The position numbers and the translations under genes were made by a program. Shown one piece after another: positions 17,788 through 25,545 of a stretch of 64,000 nucleotides of DNA (position 1 is the stretch's first letter; every line of letters starts with the position of its first letter). Source of the stretch: Fusobacterium sp. FSA-380-WT-3A (lineage in GTDB: Bacteria; Fusobacteriota; Fusobacteriia; Fusobacteriales; Fusobacteriaceae); NCBI RefSeq assembly GCF_012843705.1, contig NZ_JABAFQ010000004.1, positions 62,001-126,000 on the forward strand, in the 5' to 3' direction. The notes under the pieces were generated by a model. The model saw only the letters and a list, made by a program, of their open reading frames with translations. It was not told where the DNA came from and did not search any database.

Positions 17788-17790
17788 TTG

Positions 17791-17806
17791 TTATCATAAA
17801 AGATAA
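17791..17806. promoter_or_regulatory. Candidate repressor operator 2
   Basis: TTATC-ATAAAA-GATAA lies just downstream of the -10, over the predicted transcription start, so a bound repressor would block the cassette promoter. Confidence 0.55.
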
Positions 17807-17821
17807 AAAGGAGGAAATGTT

Positions 17822-18574
17822 ATGAAAGAATCAATAAAAAAATTGCTTATAACTGGGAATTATTTTGCAATTAACAAAGATTTAGTTAGGGAACTTGGGA
17901 TTGAAAAGGCTTTTTTGCTTACAGTTTTTGTAGAAGCAAGTGAAATTTTAGCTGATAAAGAGGGTTGGTTTTATCAAACTATTCCAACCATTGAACATCT
18001 TACAGGGTTTTCTTTATACAGGCAAGCAGGATTTATAGATGAACTTATAAAGCTTGGTTATTTGGAACAAGAAAATAGAGGTGTTCCAAAGAAAAGATTT
18101 TTTAAAATCAATATTCAAAAAATTAAAGAAATTATACTTAAAAATCTTGAGGAATGTACATTAAGAAACTTGACTATTGATAGTCAAGAAACTCTAGTTA
18201 ATAAAGAAATAAATATAAATAAAAAATATAAAGAAAATAATATAAATAATAATATATGTGAAAAAATTCAAAATGAAGAGGGGATATCTGAAAAATTAAA
18301 AGCAAAATTAATAGATTTTGTAGAGTATAGAAAAGAGATAAAAAAGGGAATTAAGACCTATAGAGTAATATCTATGATGATAAATCAAATTGGGAGCAAG
18401 TTTCAAAATGAAGAACATTTAATAATGAGCATTGATGATAGTATTGCCAACCAATATCAAGGAGTTTTTCCTGTGAGAACACATAATCAAAAACTTCCTC
18501 CAAAGGAAAGTTACAACACAAGACGACTTAGGGAGCTAGAAGAGGAGGAGAGAAATGCAAGAAAAAATATTTAG
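17822..18574 (+). CDS. Phage-type replication/DnaD-like protein
   Basis: 250 residues. The N-terminal half (AINKDLVRELGIEKAFLLTVFVEASEIL, then TIPTIEHLTGFSLYRQAGFIDELIKLGYL) is the winged-helix region found in phage replisome organisers and DnaD-like primosome proteins. The C-terminal half has a helical LKAKLIDFVEYRKEIKKGIKTY segment resembling a DnaB2-type domain and a charged tail. Such proteins open an origin and recruit helicase loader. A strong AAGGAGG precedes the ATG. Its end overlaps the next gene, so the cassette reads as one operon. Codon use is visibly less AT-extreme than in the flanking glycan genes. Confidence 0.7.
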   Translation: MKESIKKLLITGNYFAINKDLVRELGIEKAFLLTVFVEASEILADKEGWFYQTIPTIEHLTGFSLYRQAGFIDELIKLGYLEQENRGVPKKRFFKINIQKIKEIILKNLEECTLRNLTIDSQETLVNKEININKKYKENNINNNICEKIQNEEGISEKLKAKLIDFVEYRKEIKKGIKTYRVISMMINQIGSKFQNEEHLIMSIDDSIANQYQGVFPVRTHNQKLPPKESYNTRRLRELEEEERNARKNI

Positions 18575-19166
18575 GCAGGGAATATATCTGATTGAACTTA
18601 TTACAGGAAAATATTTTTCAGAGGAGCAGGCAAAGGTTTATAAAACTCTTTTGGATGATATAAGTGAGGATAAATTTATACAGGGGATAAATAATATGCT
18701 TAGAGAAAGGGTATTTTCTAATTTGCCTATGCCAGCAGAGATTCGTGATTATTGTTTGGGATTGAAAGAGGAGGATATAGCTGTAAAAATTGCTTTGGCA
18801 AAGAAAAATATTCAAAAGGCTTTGGGGCAAGTTGGAACATACAATGATGTAGTTTTTGATGACCCTGTAATTCATCTGTGTATTCAAGCTTTTGGAGGTT
18901 GGATAGCTCTAGGAAAAAAGCCTATTAAAGAGTATGAAGAGTGGCTTAAATGGGATTTTCCAAAACTTTATAAAAGTTTTTCCTCTCGTAAAAATCAAGA
19001 TATACCTTTGGTTTTAGAGGGAAAAGGGGATAAGGATTTTAAAACTCTTGAATATATGGGAGATAAAAATAGATGCTTAAAGTGGTGTGAAGAATACAAA
19101 GCTAAAAAACAATTGGAAAATAAATCTGTAAAAGAGTTAAACTTAAAATTTAAAATGGATGTATAG
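18555..19166 (+). CDS. Hypothetical phage-type protein, possibly replication-associated
   Basis: 203 residues, not assigned to a family. The N-terminal part (LITGKYFSEEQAKVYKTLLDDISEDKFIQGINNMLRERVFSNLPMPAEIRDY) resembles the replicative helicase-loader-associated domain of phage early regions. A Trp/Gly-rich middle follows (GGWIALGKKPIKEYEEWLKWDFPKLY). It overlaps the DnaD-like gene by 20 bases, with GAGGAGAGAA before its ATG, suggesting coupled translation and a shared replication role. No membrane segments are seen. Confidence 0.5.
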   Translation: MQEKIFRQGIYLIELITGKYFSEEQAKVYKTLLDDISEDKFIQGINNMLRERVFSNLPMPAEIRDYCLGLKEEDIAVKIALAKKNIQKALGQVGTYNDVVFDDPVIHLCIQAFGGWIALGKKPIKEYEEWLKWDFPKLYKSFSSRKNQDIPLVLEGKGDKDFKTLEYMGDKNRCLKWCEEYKAKKQLENKSVKELNLKFKMDV

Positions 19167-19174
19167 GGGGAAAT

Positions 19175-19429
19175 ATGGATTTTAATTTTATGACAGACAG
19201 AGAAATTATTGAGGAAGCTAGACCAAAAGAGTATTCAGAAGAAGTGATTATAAAAGATGCTTTAAAAAAACTTGGAGAACTTTCCACTATGAATGATATT
19301 CAAAAATATTTTAAAATGAGTAGAAGCCATATTTACAGAGGGATAGATGAAAGAAAAATTTTAACTTTTAAAACAGGAAAAAAAGTTTTGATTATGACAA
19401 AGACCATATTAAATCTTTTAAGAAAATAA
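19175..19429 (+). CDS. Small helix-turn-helix protein, excisionase-like
   Basis: 84 residues. STMNDIQKYFKMSRSHIYRGIDERKILTFKTGKKVLIM has the helix-turn-helix plus wing of MerR/excisionase-type DNA-binding proteins, although the segment usually found in Xis proteins is only loosely matched. It lies directly upstream of three 10-base direct repeats at 19441-19470, which it might bind. The ribosome site is GGGGGAAAT. Confidence 0.55.
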   Translation: MDFNFMTDREIIEEARPKEYSEEVIIKDALKKLGELSTMNDIQKYFKMSRSHIYRGIDERKILTFKTGKKVLIMTKTILNLLRK

Positions 19430-19440
19430 AAAAAGTTGTC

Positions 19441-19470
19441 TCTGATTGTATCTCATTGTGTCTGATTGAT
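19441..19470. repeat. Three tandem 10-base iteron-like repeats
   Basis: TCTGATTGTA, TCTCATTGTG and TCTGATTGAT are contiguous and in phase with one helical turn. They sit just downstream of an HTH gene and before the second cassette promoter region. They could be protein-binding iterons for replication or excision, but there is no direct evidence. Confidence 0.5.
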
Positions 19471-19491
19471 TTGGGAAAATAAAAAAAATAT

Positions 19492-19509
19492 GTTATCATA
19501 AAGTATAAC
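19492..19509. promoter_or_regulatory. Candidate repressor operator 3
   Basis: GTTAT-cataaagt-ATAAC is an inverted repeat sharing TTATCATAAA with operator 2. It lies upstream of the second gene group of the cassette, suggesting common repression. Confidence 0.5.
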
Positions 19510-19532
19510 AAAAAACAAAAGGAGGGATGCAA

Positions 19533-19844
19533 ATGTCAATGACAGTAGCAGAAGCAAAAATCGTAGTACAAGAATCACTAGACAAATTAAAGGAGTCTAT
19601 AAAAAGAGAGGTGAATTATAACAAAGAGTTAGCAGACGACAAACTTACTTTAAAAACTTTGGAACAGATGAAGTTAGATGGAGAACCATTACCAGAAGGA
19701 TGTCCTTATATATCTTATGATGAGTGGATTGAACAAATTAACAAAGAGATAAAATCTGGAGAAAATTCTATAGCTAGAATTGGAAAAGAGAAAGCAGAGA
19801 TAATGGCCTTTGAATACTATATTTCCAATGGACCTGTAGAATAA
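19533..19844 (+). CDS. Hypothetical small coiled-coil protein
   Basis: 104 residues. An N-terminal helix (VAEAKIVVQESLDKLKESIKREV) and a C-terminal helix (WIEQINKEIKSGENSIARIGKEKAEI) flank a short DGEPLPEGCPYISYDE loop. No catalytic motif is seen. The longest frame begins at 19527, but AGGAGG lies directly against that codon, so the ATG at 19533 has better spacing. It is similar in style to small early-phage proteins. Function unknown. Confidence 0.55.
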   Translation: MSMTVAEAKIVVQESLDKLKESIKREVNYNKELADDKLTLKTLEQMKLDGEPLPEGCPYISYDEWIEQINKEIKSGENSIARIGKEKAEIMAFEYYISNGPVE

Positions 19845-19863
19845 AAATTAATGAGGAAATATT

Positions 19864-20025
19864 ATGAGTAATTTAATAATGGGATTTATGAAAAAGTTTT
19901 TTACTACAAAGGTAATAGAAAATATAGTGGCCACTCTTTTAAAAGATTTGGTAAGAAGGACAGATAGCAAGATAGATGATAAAATCTATAATATAGTTTT
20001 TGGGAAAATATCTTCTAATAAATGA
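19864..20025 (+). CDS. Small basic ORF, 53 residues, unknown
   Basis: ATG at 19864, stop at 20023-20025, with ATGAGGAAAT upstream as a weak ribosome site. The product starts MSNLIMGFMKKFFTTKVIEN and is amphipathic rather than fully hydrophobic, with LLKDLVRRTDSKIDDKI in the middle. Its stop overlaps the next ATG (ATGA), supporting real translation. Phage gene sets often place small proteins of this size beside holin-like genes, but no family match is claimed. Confidence 0.5.
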   Translation: MSNLIMGFMKKFFTTKVIENIVATLLKDLVRRTDSKIDDKIYNIVFGKISSNK

Positions 20026-20303
20026 TGGCTATGGAAGTAGAAACTATAAGATTTGTGATTATGTCAATGGCTACAGCTTTTAGTATTTATAAATATTTTG
20101 AAAGGGAGCTAAAGACCAAAGCTGATAAAAAAGATATTGATAATGTACTTAAAGAGGTGGAGAAAAAAGTTGATAAAATCTTGTATGATAAAGAGTTGGA
20201 TTTTATAAAAAAATCTATCCAAGAAAATTCTGTTAACTTAGCCAGTAAATTAGAAGAGGTAAAGGAGGATATGAAAATAATAAAAGAATATTTATTGAAA
20301 TAG
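20022..20303 (+). CDS. Small membrane-anchored coiled-coil protein, phage-like
   Basis: 93 residues. A short hydrophobic N-terminal segment (TIRFVIMSMATAFSIYKYF) is followed by a Lys/Glu-rich coiled coil (KADKKDIDNVLKEVEKKVDKIL, then KLEEVKEDMKIIKEYLL). This resembles holin-associated or lysis-region small proteins, but the call is structural only. It is the last gene of the phage-like cassette, translationally coupled to the previous ORF, and is followed by a strong terminator. Confidence 0.5.
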   Translation: MMAMEVETIRFVIMSMATAFSIYKYFERELKTKADKKDIDNVLKEVEKKVDKILYDKELDFIKKSIQENSVNLASKLEEVKEDMKIIKEYLLK

Positions 20304-20313
20304 AAAGGGATTT

Positions 20314-20341
20314 AAGAGGAGCAAAGATGCTCCTCTTTTTT
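20314..20341 (+). terminator. Intrinsic terminator of the phage-like cassette
   Basis: A perfect 10-bp stem, AAGAGGAGCA and TGCTCCTCTT, has an AAGA loop and is followed by U residues. Confidence 0.88.
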
Positions 20342-20386
20342 ATGTGAAATATAATTTGACGAAGTTTAACACCACAATAATTTTAG

Positions 20387-20415
20387 TTGAAAATAAAAAG
20401 AGAATGTAGTATAAT
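20387..20415 (+). promoter_or_regulatory. Promoter of the second glycan operon
   Basis: TTGAAA (20387-20392) and TATAAT (20410-20415) are separated by 17 bases, 38 bases before the sugar-transferase ATG. No terminator-like hairpin is obvious for the next 18 kb, so this may drive the whole operon. Confidence 0.75.
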
Positions 20416-20453
20416 TATTAAACGAGAAAAACAGAAGTAGTGGGGTAGAAATT

Positions 20454-21737
20454 ATGAAGCATTTTCTAAATGTAAAGGTCAGAACAATATACTTTATTGT
20501 TTTATTATTAGTATATTCAGGACTGTTTGAAATTTTTAATATTACTGAAAATATAATTTCAGGATTAGTATTTTTAATTATATTTTTAATGTATTATTTA
20601 TTTGATATTTCTAATTTTAATTCCTATAAAGTAAATAGTAAAAAAGTAATCCTTTCTGTAATAATAAATGGATTAGGATTTATTTTTATGTTGTTAGTAA
20701 AGAGAGATAAAAAACTTATCTTTGTTTTTCTTTTGTATACAGTAATCCAAATTTTAAGCAAATATTTACTTTCGTTTTTAAGTAGAAAAACTAGTAGAGT
20801 GTTAATTCTTGGTTATGATGCACCAACAGAAAAAATAATAAATATTTTAAAAGAAAATAAAAATAAATATAACTATATTGGATATATTCATGAAAATATA
20901 GAAACTTTAGATAATTATTTAGGAAAAGTAGAAGATATAGAAAGTATAGTTAAGGAAAAAGGAATAAATGAAATAATTTTTACAAGTAGAAAACAAGTAA
21001 AAAATTATGCTGATATAGTTATGAATCTTAAATTGAAAGGAACAAAAGTCATAGATTATCTTTCTTTCCTTGAAGAAGAAGAGGGGAAAGTTGATGTAGA
21101 TAAAATTGATAGCCTTTGGGTATTAATGGGTGGAGGATTTACATCTTTTAATGATAGTATGCAAAGAAGAATAAAGAGGGCTTTTGATATTATTGTTTCT
21201 GTAATTTTATTGATAGTTTCTTTTCCTTTTATGTTAATAACTTTTATTTTAGTAAAAACAGATGGGGGACCTGCTCTTTTCAAACAGAAAAGAATAGGGA
21301 TGAATGGACATGAATTTGAAATTATTAAATTTAGAAGTATGAAAGTGCATGACCCAAATAAATTTTCTAAATATGCTAGTGAAAATGATGATAGAATAAC
21401 AAAAATAGGACATTTTATAAGAAAAACTAGATTAGATGAATTACCACAACTTATAAATGTTTTTAAAGGTGAGATGTCCTTTGTAGGACCAAGACCAGAA
21501 TGGAATGAATTAGGTCATGAATATGAGAAAAAAATAAAAAATTATAATCTAAGATATGTAGTAAGACCTGGAATAACAGGTTGGGCTCAAACAATGTATT
21601 TTTATAGCTCTACATTAGAAGAAGTAAAAGAAAAATTAGAGTATGATTTATATTATATAAAACATCAAGATATAATTCTTGATATAATTATATTATTTAA
21701 AACTGTAAAAATTGTAATTTTTGGAAAGGGAAGATAA
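20454..21737 (+). CDS. Polyisoprenyl-phosphate sugar-1-phosphate transferase (WbaP/WecP/PglC family)
   Basis: Initiating transferase that moves a sugar-1-phosphate onto undecaprenyl phosphate, starting glycan assembly. The N-terminal ~110 residues carry four hydrophobic helices, and a Rossmann-like segment (RVLILGYDAPTEKI) follows. The catalytic C-terminal bacterial sugar-transferase domain holds KRAFDIIVSVILLI, PALFKQKRIGMNGHEFEIIKFRSM, RKTRLDELPQLINVFKGEMSFVGPRPEW and YVVRPGITGWAQ. The length and fused N-terminal half match WbaP-type enzymes. It heads the second operon, consistent with supplying the first sugar of its repeat. Confidence 0.93.
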   Translation: MKHFLNVKVRTIYFIVLLLVYSGLFEIFNITENIISGLVFLIIFLMYYLFDISNFNSYKVNSKKVILSVIINGLGFIFMLLVKRDKKLIFVFLLYTVIQILSKYLLSFLSRKTSRVLILGYDAPTEKIINILKENKNKYNYIGYIHENIETLDNYLGKVEDIESIVKEKGINEIIFTSRKQVKNYADIVMNLKLKGTKVIDYLSFLEEEEGKVDVDKIDSLWVLMGGGFTSFNDSMQRRIKRAFDIIVSVILLIVSFPFMLITFILVKTDGGPALFKQKRIGMNGHEFEIIKFRSMKVHDPNKFSKYASENDDRITKIGHFIRKTRLDELPQLINVFKGEMSFVGPRPEWNELGHEYEKKIKNYNLRYVVRPGITGWAQTMYFYSSTLEEVKEKLEYDLYYIKHQDIILDIIILFKTVKIVIFGKGR

Positions 21738-21797
21738 AAAAATAAAAATAAATATGTTCATTAAAAGTAGAAATAAGAAAATATAGGAGATGAAATT

Positions 21798-23111
21798 ATG
21801 TTACAAGATTTAATTGAAAAAAAAGAAAAATTAGCAGTAGTGGGATTAGGATATGTAGGATTACCTCTTGCTATCACATTTGCTGAAAAAGGGATTAATG
21901 TGATAGGTTTTGACGTAAATGAAGAAAAAATAAATAAATATTTAGAAGGTTTAGATCCCACAAATGAAGTTGGAGATGAGAGAGTAAAGAATTGTCCAAA
22001 TATAGAATTTACTTCTGATGAAAAGAAATTAAGTGAAGCAAAATTTATAATAGTGGCAGTTCCAACTCCTGTATTAGATAATAAAATGCCAGATTTAAGA
22101 CCACTTGAAGGTTCTTCTACAATAATTGGAAGAAATTTATCAAAAGGAACAATAGTTGTATATGAGTCAACAGTTTATCCAGGAGCAACAGAGGAAGTTT
22201 GTCTACCAATATTAGAAAAAGAATCAGGATTAAAATGTGGATATGATTTTAAAATAGGATACTCTCCAGAAAGGATAAATCCAGCTGATAAGAAAAATAC
22301 TCTTACTAAAATTATGAAAATTACATCAGGAATGGATAAAGAAAGTTCAGAGATAATAGCAGATGTATATAGGTATATAATAGAAGCAGGAATTCACAAG
22401 GCTTCATCAATAAAAGTGGCTGAAGCAGCAAAAGTTATAGAAAACTCTCAAAGAGATATAAATATAGCTTTTGTAAATGAACTTGCTTTAATTTTTGATA
22501 TAATAGGAATAGATACACTAGAAGTATTAGAGGCAGCAGGAACAAAATGGAATTTTTTACCATATAGACCAGGATTAGTTGGAGGACATTGTATAGGGGT
22601 AGACCCATATTATTTAGCTAATAAAGCAGCAGAAGTAGGATATCATGCTCAAGTAATTTTGGCAGGAAGAAGAATAAATGATGGAATGGCAAAATTTGTG
22701 GCTGAAAAAACAGTAAAAAAACTTATTGCTAATAATATTAGAGTAAAAGGTGCTGATGTATTAGTAATGGGATTAACTTTTAAAGAAAATTGTCCAGATT
22801 TAAGAAATTCAAAAGTAGCTGATATTGTAAGTGAATTAAAAGAATATGGAATAAATGTTCATGTAGTTGACCCAATGGCAGATAAATTAGAAGCTCAAAA
22901 AGAATATGGAATCATATTAGAAGATGAAGACCATGTAAAAAATATGGATGGAATAATTGTAGCAGTAGGACATAAAGAATATAGAGAGATGAAATTAGAA
23001 AAGTTTAGAAAATATTTTAATCCTGTTTATTCTAATCCATTGCTTATAGATGTAAAATCATTGTATAATAAAGAGTTAGCTGAAAAAGAATATGACTACT
23101 GGAGATTATAG
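21798..23111 (+). CDS. Nucleotide-sugar 6-dehydrogenase, WbpA/WbpO/TviB-like
   Basis: Oxidises C6 of a UDP-HexNAc to the uronic acid with two NAD molecules. The NAD-binding VVGLGYVGLPL is at residues 14-24. YESTVYPGATEE and GYSPERINPADK are conserved family blocks. The catalytic cysteine is C265 in GGHCIGVDPYY, and MGLTFKENCPDLRNSKV marks the UDP-binding domain. With the aminotransferase, epimerase, acyltransferases and Gfo/Idh oxidoreductase downstream, it fits the route to UDP-2,3-diacetamido-2,3-dideoxy-mannuronic acid, where this step makes UDP-GlcNAc uronic acid. TviB-type specificity remains possible. Confidence 0.9.
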   Translation: MLQDLIEKKEKLAVVGLGYVGLPLAITFAEKGINVIGFDVNEEKINKYLEGLDPTNEVGDERVKNCPNIEFTSDEKKLSEAKFIIVAVPTPVLDNKMPDLRPLEGSSTIIGRNLSKGTIVVYESTVYPGATEEVCLPILEKESGLKCGYDFKIGYSPERINPADKKNTLTKIMKITSGMDKESSEIIADVYRYIIEAGIHKASSIKVAEAAKVIENSQRDINIAFVNELALIFDIIGIDTLEVLEAAGTKWNFLPYRPGLVGGHCIGVDPYYLANKAAEVGYHAQVILAGRRINDGMAKFVAEKTVKKLIANNIRVKGADVLVMGLTFKENCPDLRNSKVADIVSELKEYGINVHVVDPMADKLEAQKEYGIILEDEDHVKNMDGIIVAVGHKEYREMKLEKFRKYFNPVYSNPLLIDVKSLYNKELAEKEYDYWRL

Positions 23112-23120
23112 GAGGTTATT

Positions 23121-24302
23121 ATGAATATACCATTATTAAATTTAAAAAAACAATACAAATATTTAAAAAAAGATATTGAAGCTAAGATATCAGAAATTTT
23201 AGAAAGTGGAGCATATATAAATGGTCCTAATACAAAAGAACTAGAAAAAAGATTAGCTGATTATTTAGGAGTCAAACATGTAATAGGGATAGCAAATGGA
23301 ACAGATGCTTTAATAATAGCTTTAAAATCTCTTGGAATAAAAAAGGGAGATGAGGTTATAACTACACCATTTACATTTTTTGCTACAGCAGAAGCAATAT
23401 CAGTAGTAGGTGCAACTCCTGTATTTATAGATGTTAGATTAGAAGATTTTAATATAGATGTTGATAAAATTGAAAAAGCTATAACAGAAAAAACAAAAGC
23501 TATATTACCAGTTCATATATTTGGAACTCCTGTAGAAATGGATAAAATAATGGAGATTGCAAAAAAATATAATCTTTATGTAATAGAAGATGCTTGCCAA
23601 GCTATAGGGGCTAAGTATAAAGATAAAATGGTTGGAAGTATTGGAGATTTAGCTTGTTTTTCATTTTTCCCAACGAAAAATCTTGGAACTTATGGTGATG
23701 GTGGATTAATAACAACAAACAATGATGAATTAGCTACAGTATGTAGAGCTATAAAAGCTCATGGTAGTGGAGAAAATGGAGAGAAAGCTTATAATATTTT
23801 AAATGGAATAGAAGCAACAGTAGAAGAAGATAAAAATTCTGATGATACAGTTTATAATCCTAAAAAATATTATAACTATTTAATAGGGCATAACTCAAGA
23901 TTAGATGAAATTCATGCAGGAATTTTAAATGTAAAATTAAATTATTTAGATAAATGGAATAATAAAAGAATAGAAAATGCTAAATATTTTGATGAAAAGT
24001 TAAAAGATACAGATTTCACTTTGATGAAATTAGATAAAAATAATAAAAATGTATATCATATGTATATATTACAAAGTGAAAATAGAGAAGAAATAACTAA
24101 AAAACTTTCTGATAATGGAATAGGTTATGGAGTATATTATCCTGTACCATTACATCTTCAAAAAGCATATAAAGATTTAGGATATAAAGAGGGAGATTTA
24201 CCAAATGCAGATTATCTTTCTAAAAGAACATTTGCAATACCAATAGACCCTGAATTAACAGAAGAAGAAAAAGAATATATATTAAATATATTAAAAAAAT
24301 AA
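23121..24302 (+). CDS. DegT/DnrJ/EryC1-family aminotransferase, WbpE/WlbC-like
   Basis: PLP-dependent sugar aminotransferase. IPLLNLKKQYKYLKKDIEAKI is the usual start. GTDALIIALKSLGIKKGDEV binds the cofactor phosphate, VIEDACQAIGAKYKD contacts PLP, and SFFPTKNLGTYGDGGLI carries the Schiff-base lysine. GHNSRLDEIHAGIL follows. It is about 30 residues longer than typical because of an acidic insert (YNILNGIEATVEEDKNSDD) after the active-site region. In this operon it most likely aminates the 3-keto intermediate from the Gfo/Idh dehydrogenase at 30347. An AGGAGG ribosome site lies 10 bases after the previous stop. Confidence 0.87.
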   Translation: MNIPLLNLKKQYKYLKKDIEAKISEILESGAYINGPNTKELEKRLADYLGVKHVIGIANGTDALIIALKSLGIKKGDEVITTPFTFFATAEAISVVGATPVFIDVRLEDFNIDVDKIEKAITEKTKAILPVHIFGTPVEMDKIMEIAKKYNLYVIEDACQAIGAKYKDKMVGSIGDLACFSFFPTKNLGTYGDGGLITTNNDELATVCRAIKAHGSGENGEKAYNILNGIEATVEEDKNSDDTVYNPKKYYNYLIGHNSRLDEIHAGILNVKLNYLDKWNNKRIENAKYFDEKLKDTDFTLMKLDKNNKNVYHMYILQSENREEITKKLSDNGIGYGVYYPVPLHLQKAYKDLGYKEGDLPNADYLSKRTFAIPIDPELTEEEKEYILNILKK

Positions 24303-24313
24303 AGGAATATAAA

Positions 24314-25519
24314 ATGAAAAATATTTGGATTATTAATCAACATGCATATCCTCCTGGTACAAGTAATTGGAGAAGACATTATGATTTAAGTAAAGAATTA
24401 ATAAAATATGGTTATAATATAAATATAATATGTGGAAGTTTTGTCCATGATAAGAGAACCCAGATTTTAAAAAGAAATGAAAAATTTAGACTAGAGGAAT
24501 ACGATGGAATAAAATATCATATTTTAAAAGGAATGAGTTATTCTAATTCTATAATAAGAATAATCTCAATGATAGAGTTTATGTTAAGAGTATTTTTTTA
24601 TGAAAAAAATATACAAGAAAAACCAGAAGTTATTTATTCATCTTGTCCACATCCTTTTAATGGATTAACAGGCTTAAAATTATCAAAAAAATATAGAGCA
24701 AAATTTTTATTAGAAATAAGAGATTTATGGCCAGAAACCTGGGTAGCAATGGGTGCTATGACAGAAAAAAATATAATTTATAAAATATTTGAATACATAG
24801 AGAAATTATTATATAGAAAAGCAGATAAAATTATAGGTTTGATGCCAGGAATAGAAGCTATTTCTCAAAAAAATATTAGTCCTAATAAAATAGAATGGAT
24901 ATCTAATGGAGTTGATTTAGAAGAATTTGATAAAAATTATTTAAAAGAGCCAAAATATAAATTTTCAAAAGAAAAATATAATATTTTGTATACAGGAAGT
25001 ATAGGAATAGCAAATGCTTTAGAAGAACTTTTTGAAGTAGCTAAAGAATTAGAAGACACAAATATAGAATTTCATTTTGTAGGAGATGGACCTTTAAAAG
25101 AAAAGTATATAAAAAAATGCTTCAATGAGAAAATAAATAATGTAAAATTTTATAGTTCTGTTAAAAAAAATGAGGTTCCATCGTTATTAAAAGAAGCTGA
25201 TTTACTAATAATTCCAATAAAAAAAAGCTCTTTATATAAATATGGACTAAGCCCTAATAAACTTTTTGAATATTTAGTTTCGAGAAAACCTATATTAATT
25301 TCAACTGATACTAAATATAATATAATAGATGATGCAAAATGTGGAATAGTTGTAGAGCCAGAAAATATAATGGAGATAAAAAAAGGAATATTAAAATTAA
25401 AAAATCTATCTAAAAATGAGCAAAGAAATTTAGGTTTTAATGGAAGAAAATATGGAGAAGAGAATTTTTCAATAACAAAGTTAGGAGAAAAATTGTATAA
25501 TATCATAAAAATATTATAA
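24314..25519 (+). CDS. GT4-family glycosyltransferase, WbuB-like
   Basis: GT-B fold enzyme of 401 residues. IWIINQHAYPPGTSNWRRHYDLSKEL is the N-terminal domain of the WbuB group that often adds an N-acetyl-fucosamine-type sugar. LLEIRDLWPETWVAMGA and WISNGVDLEEF mark the linker, NILYTGSIGIANALEELFEVA the donor phosphate site, and YGLSPNKLFEYLVSRKPIL the nucleotide-binding E(x7)E-type segment. It lies 11 bases after the aminotransferase. The sugar transferred is not determinable. Confidence 0.86.
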   Translation: MKNIWIINQHAYPPGTSNWRRHYDLSKELIKYGYNINIICGSFVHDKRTQILKRNEKFRLEEYDGIKYHILKGMSYSNSIIRIISMIEFMLRVFFYEKNIQEKPEVIYSSCPHPFNGLTGLKLSKKYRAKFLLEIRDLWPETWVAMGAMTEKNIIYKIFEYIEKLLYRKADKIIGLMPGIEAISQKNISPNKIEWISNGVDLEEFDKNYLKEPKYKFSKEKYNILYTGSIGIANALEELFEVAKELEDTNIEFHFVGDGPLKEKYIKKCFNEKINNVKFYSSVKKNEVPSLLKEADLLIIPIKKSSLYKYGLSPNKLFEYLVSRKPILISTDTKYNIIDDAKCGIVVEPENIMEIKKGILKLKNLSKNEQRNLGFNGRKYGEENFSITKLGEKLYNIIKIL

Positions 25520-25545
25520 ATATTTTTGAATAGAAAGGTAAAAAA

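Noticed and set aside
18618-18887. Minus-strand ORF within the phage-like gene
   Set aside because: It is a shadow of the strong coding frame on the + strand, with no ribosome site and no family resemblance.
17133-20454. Calling a complete prophage
   Set aside because: No integrase, terminase, capsid, portal or lysis set is present and no attachment repeats were found by eye.
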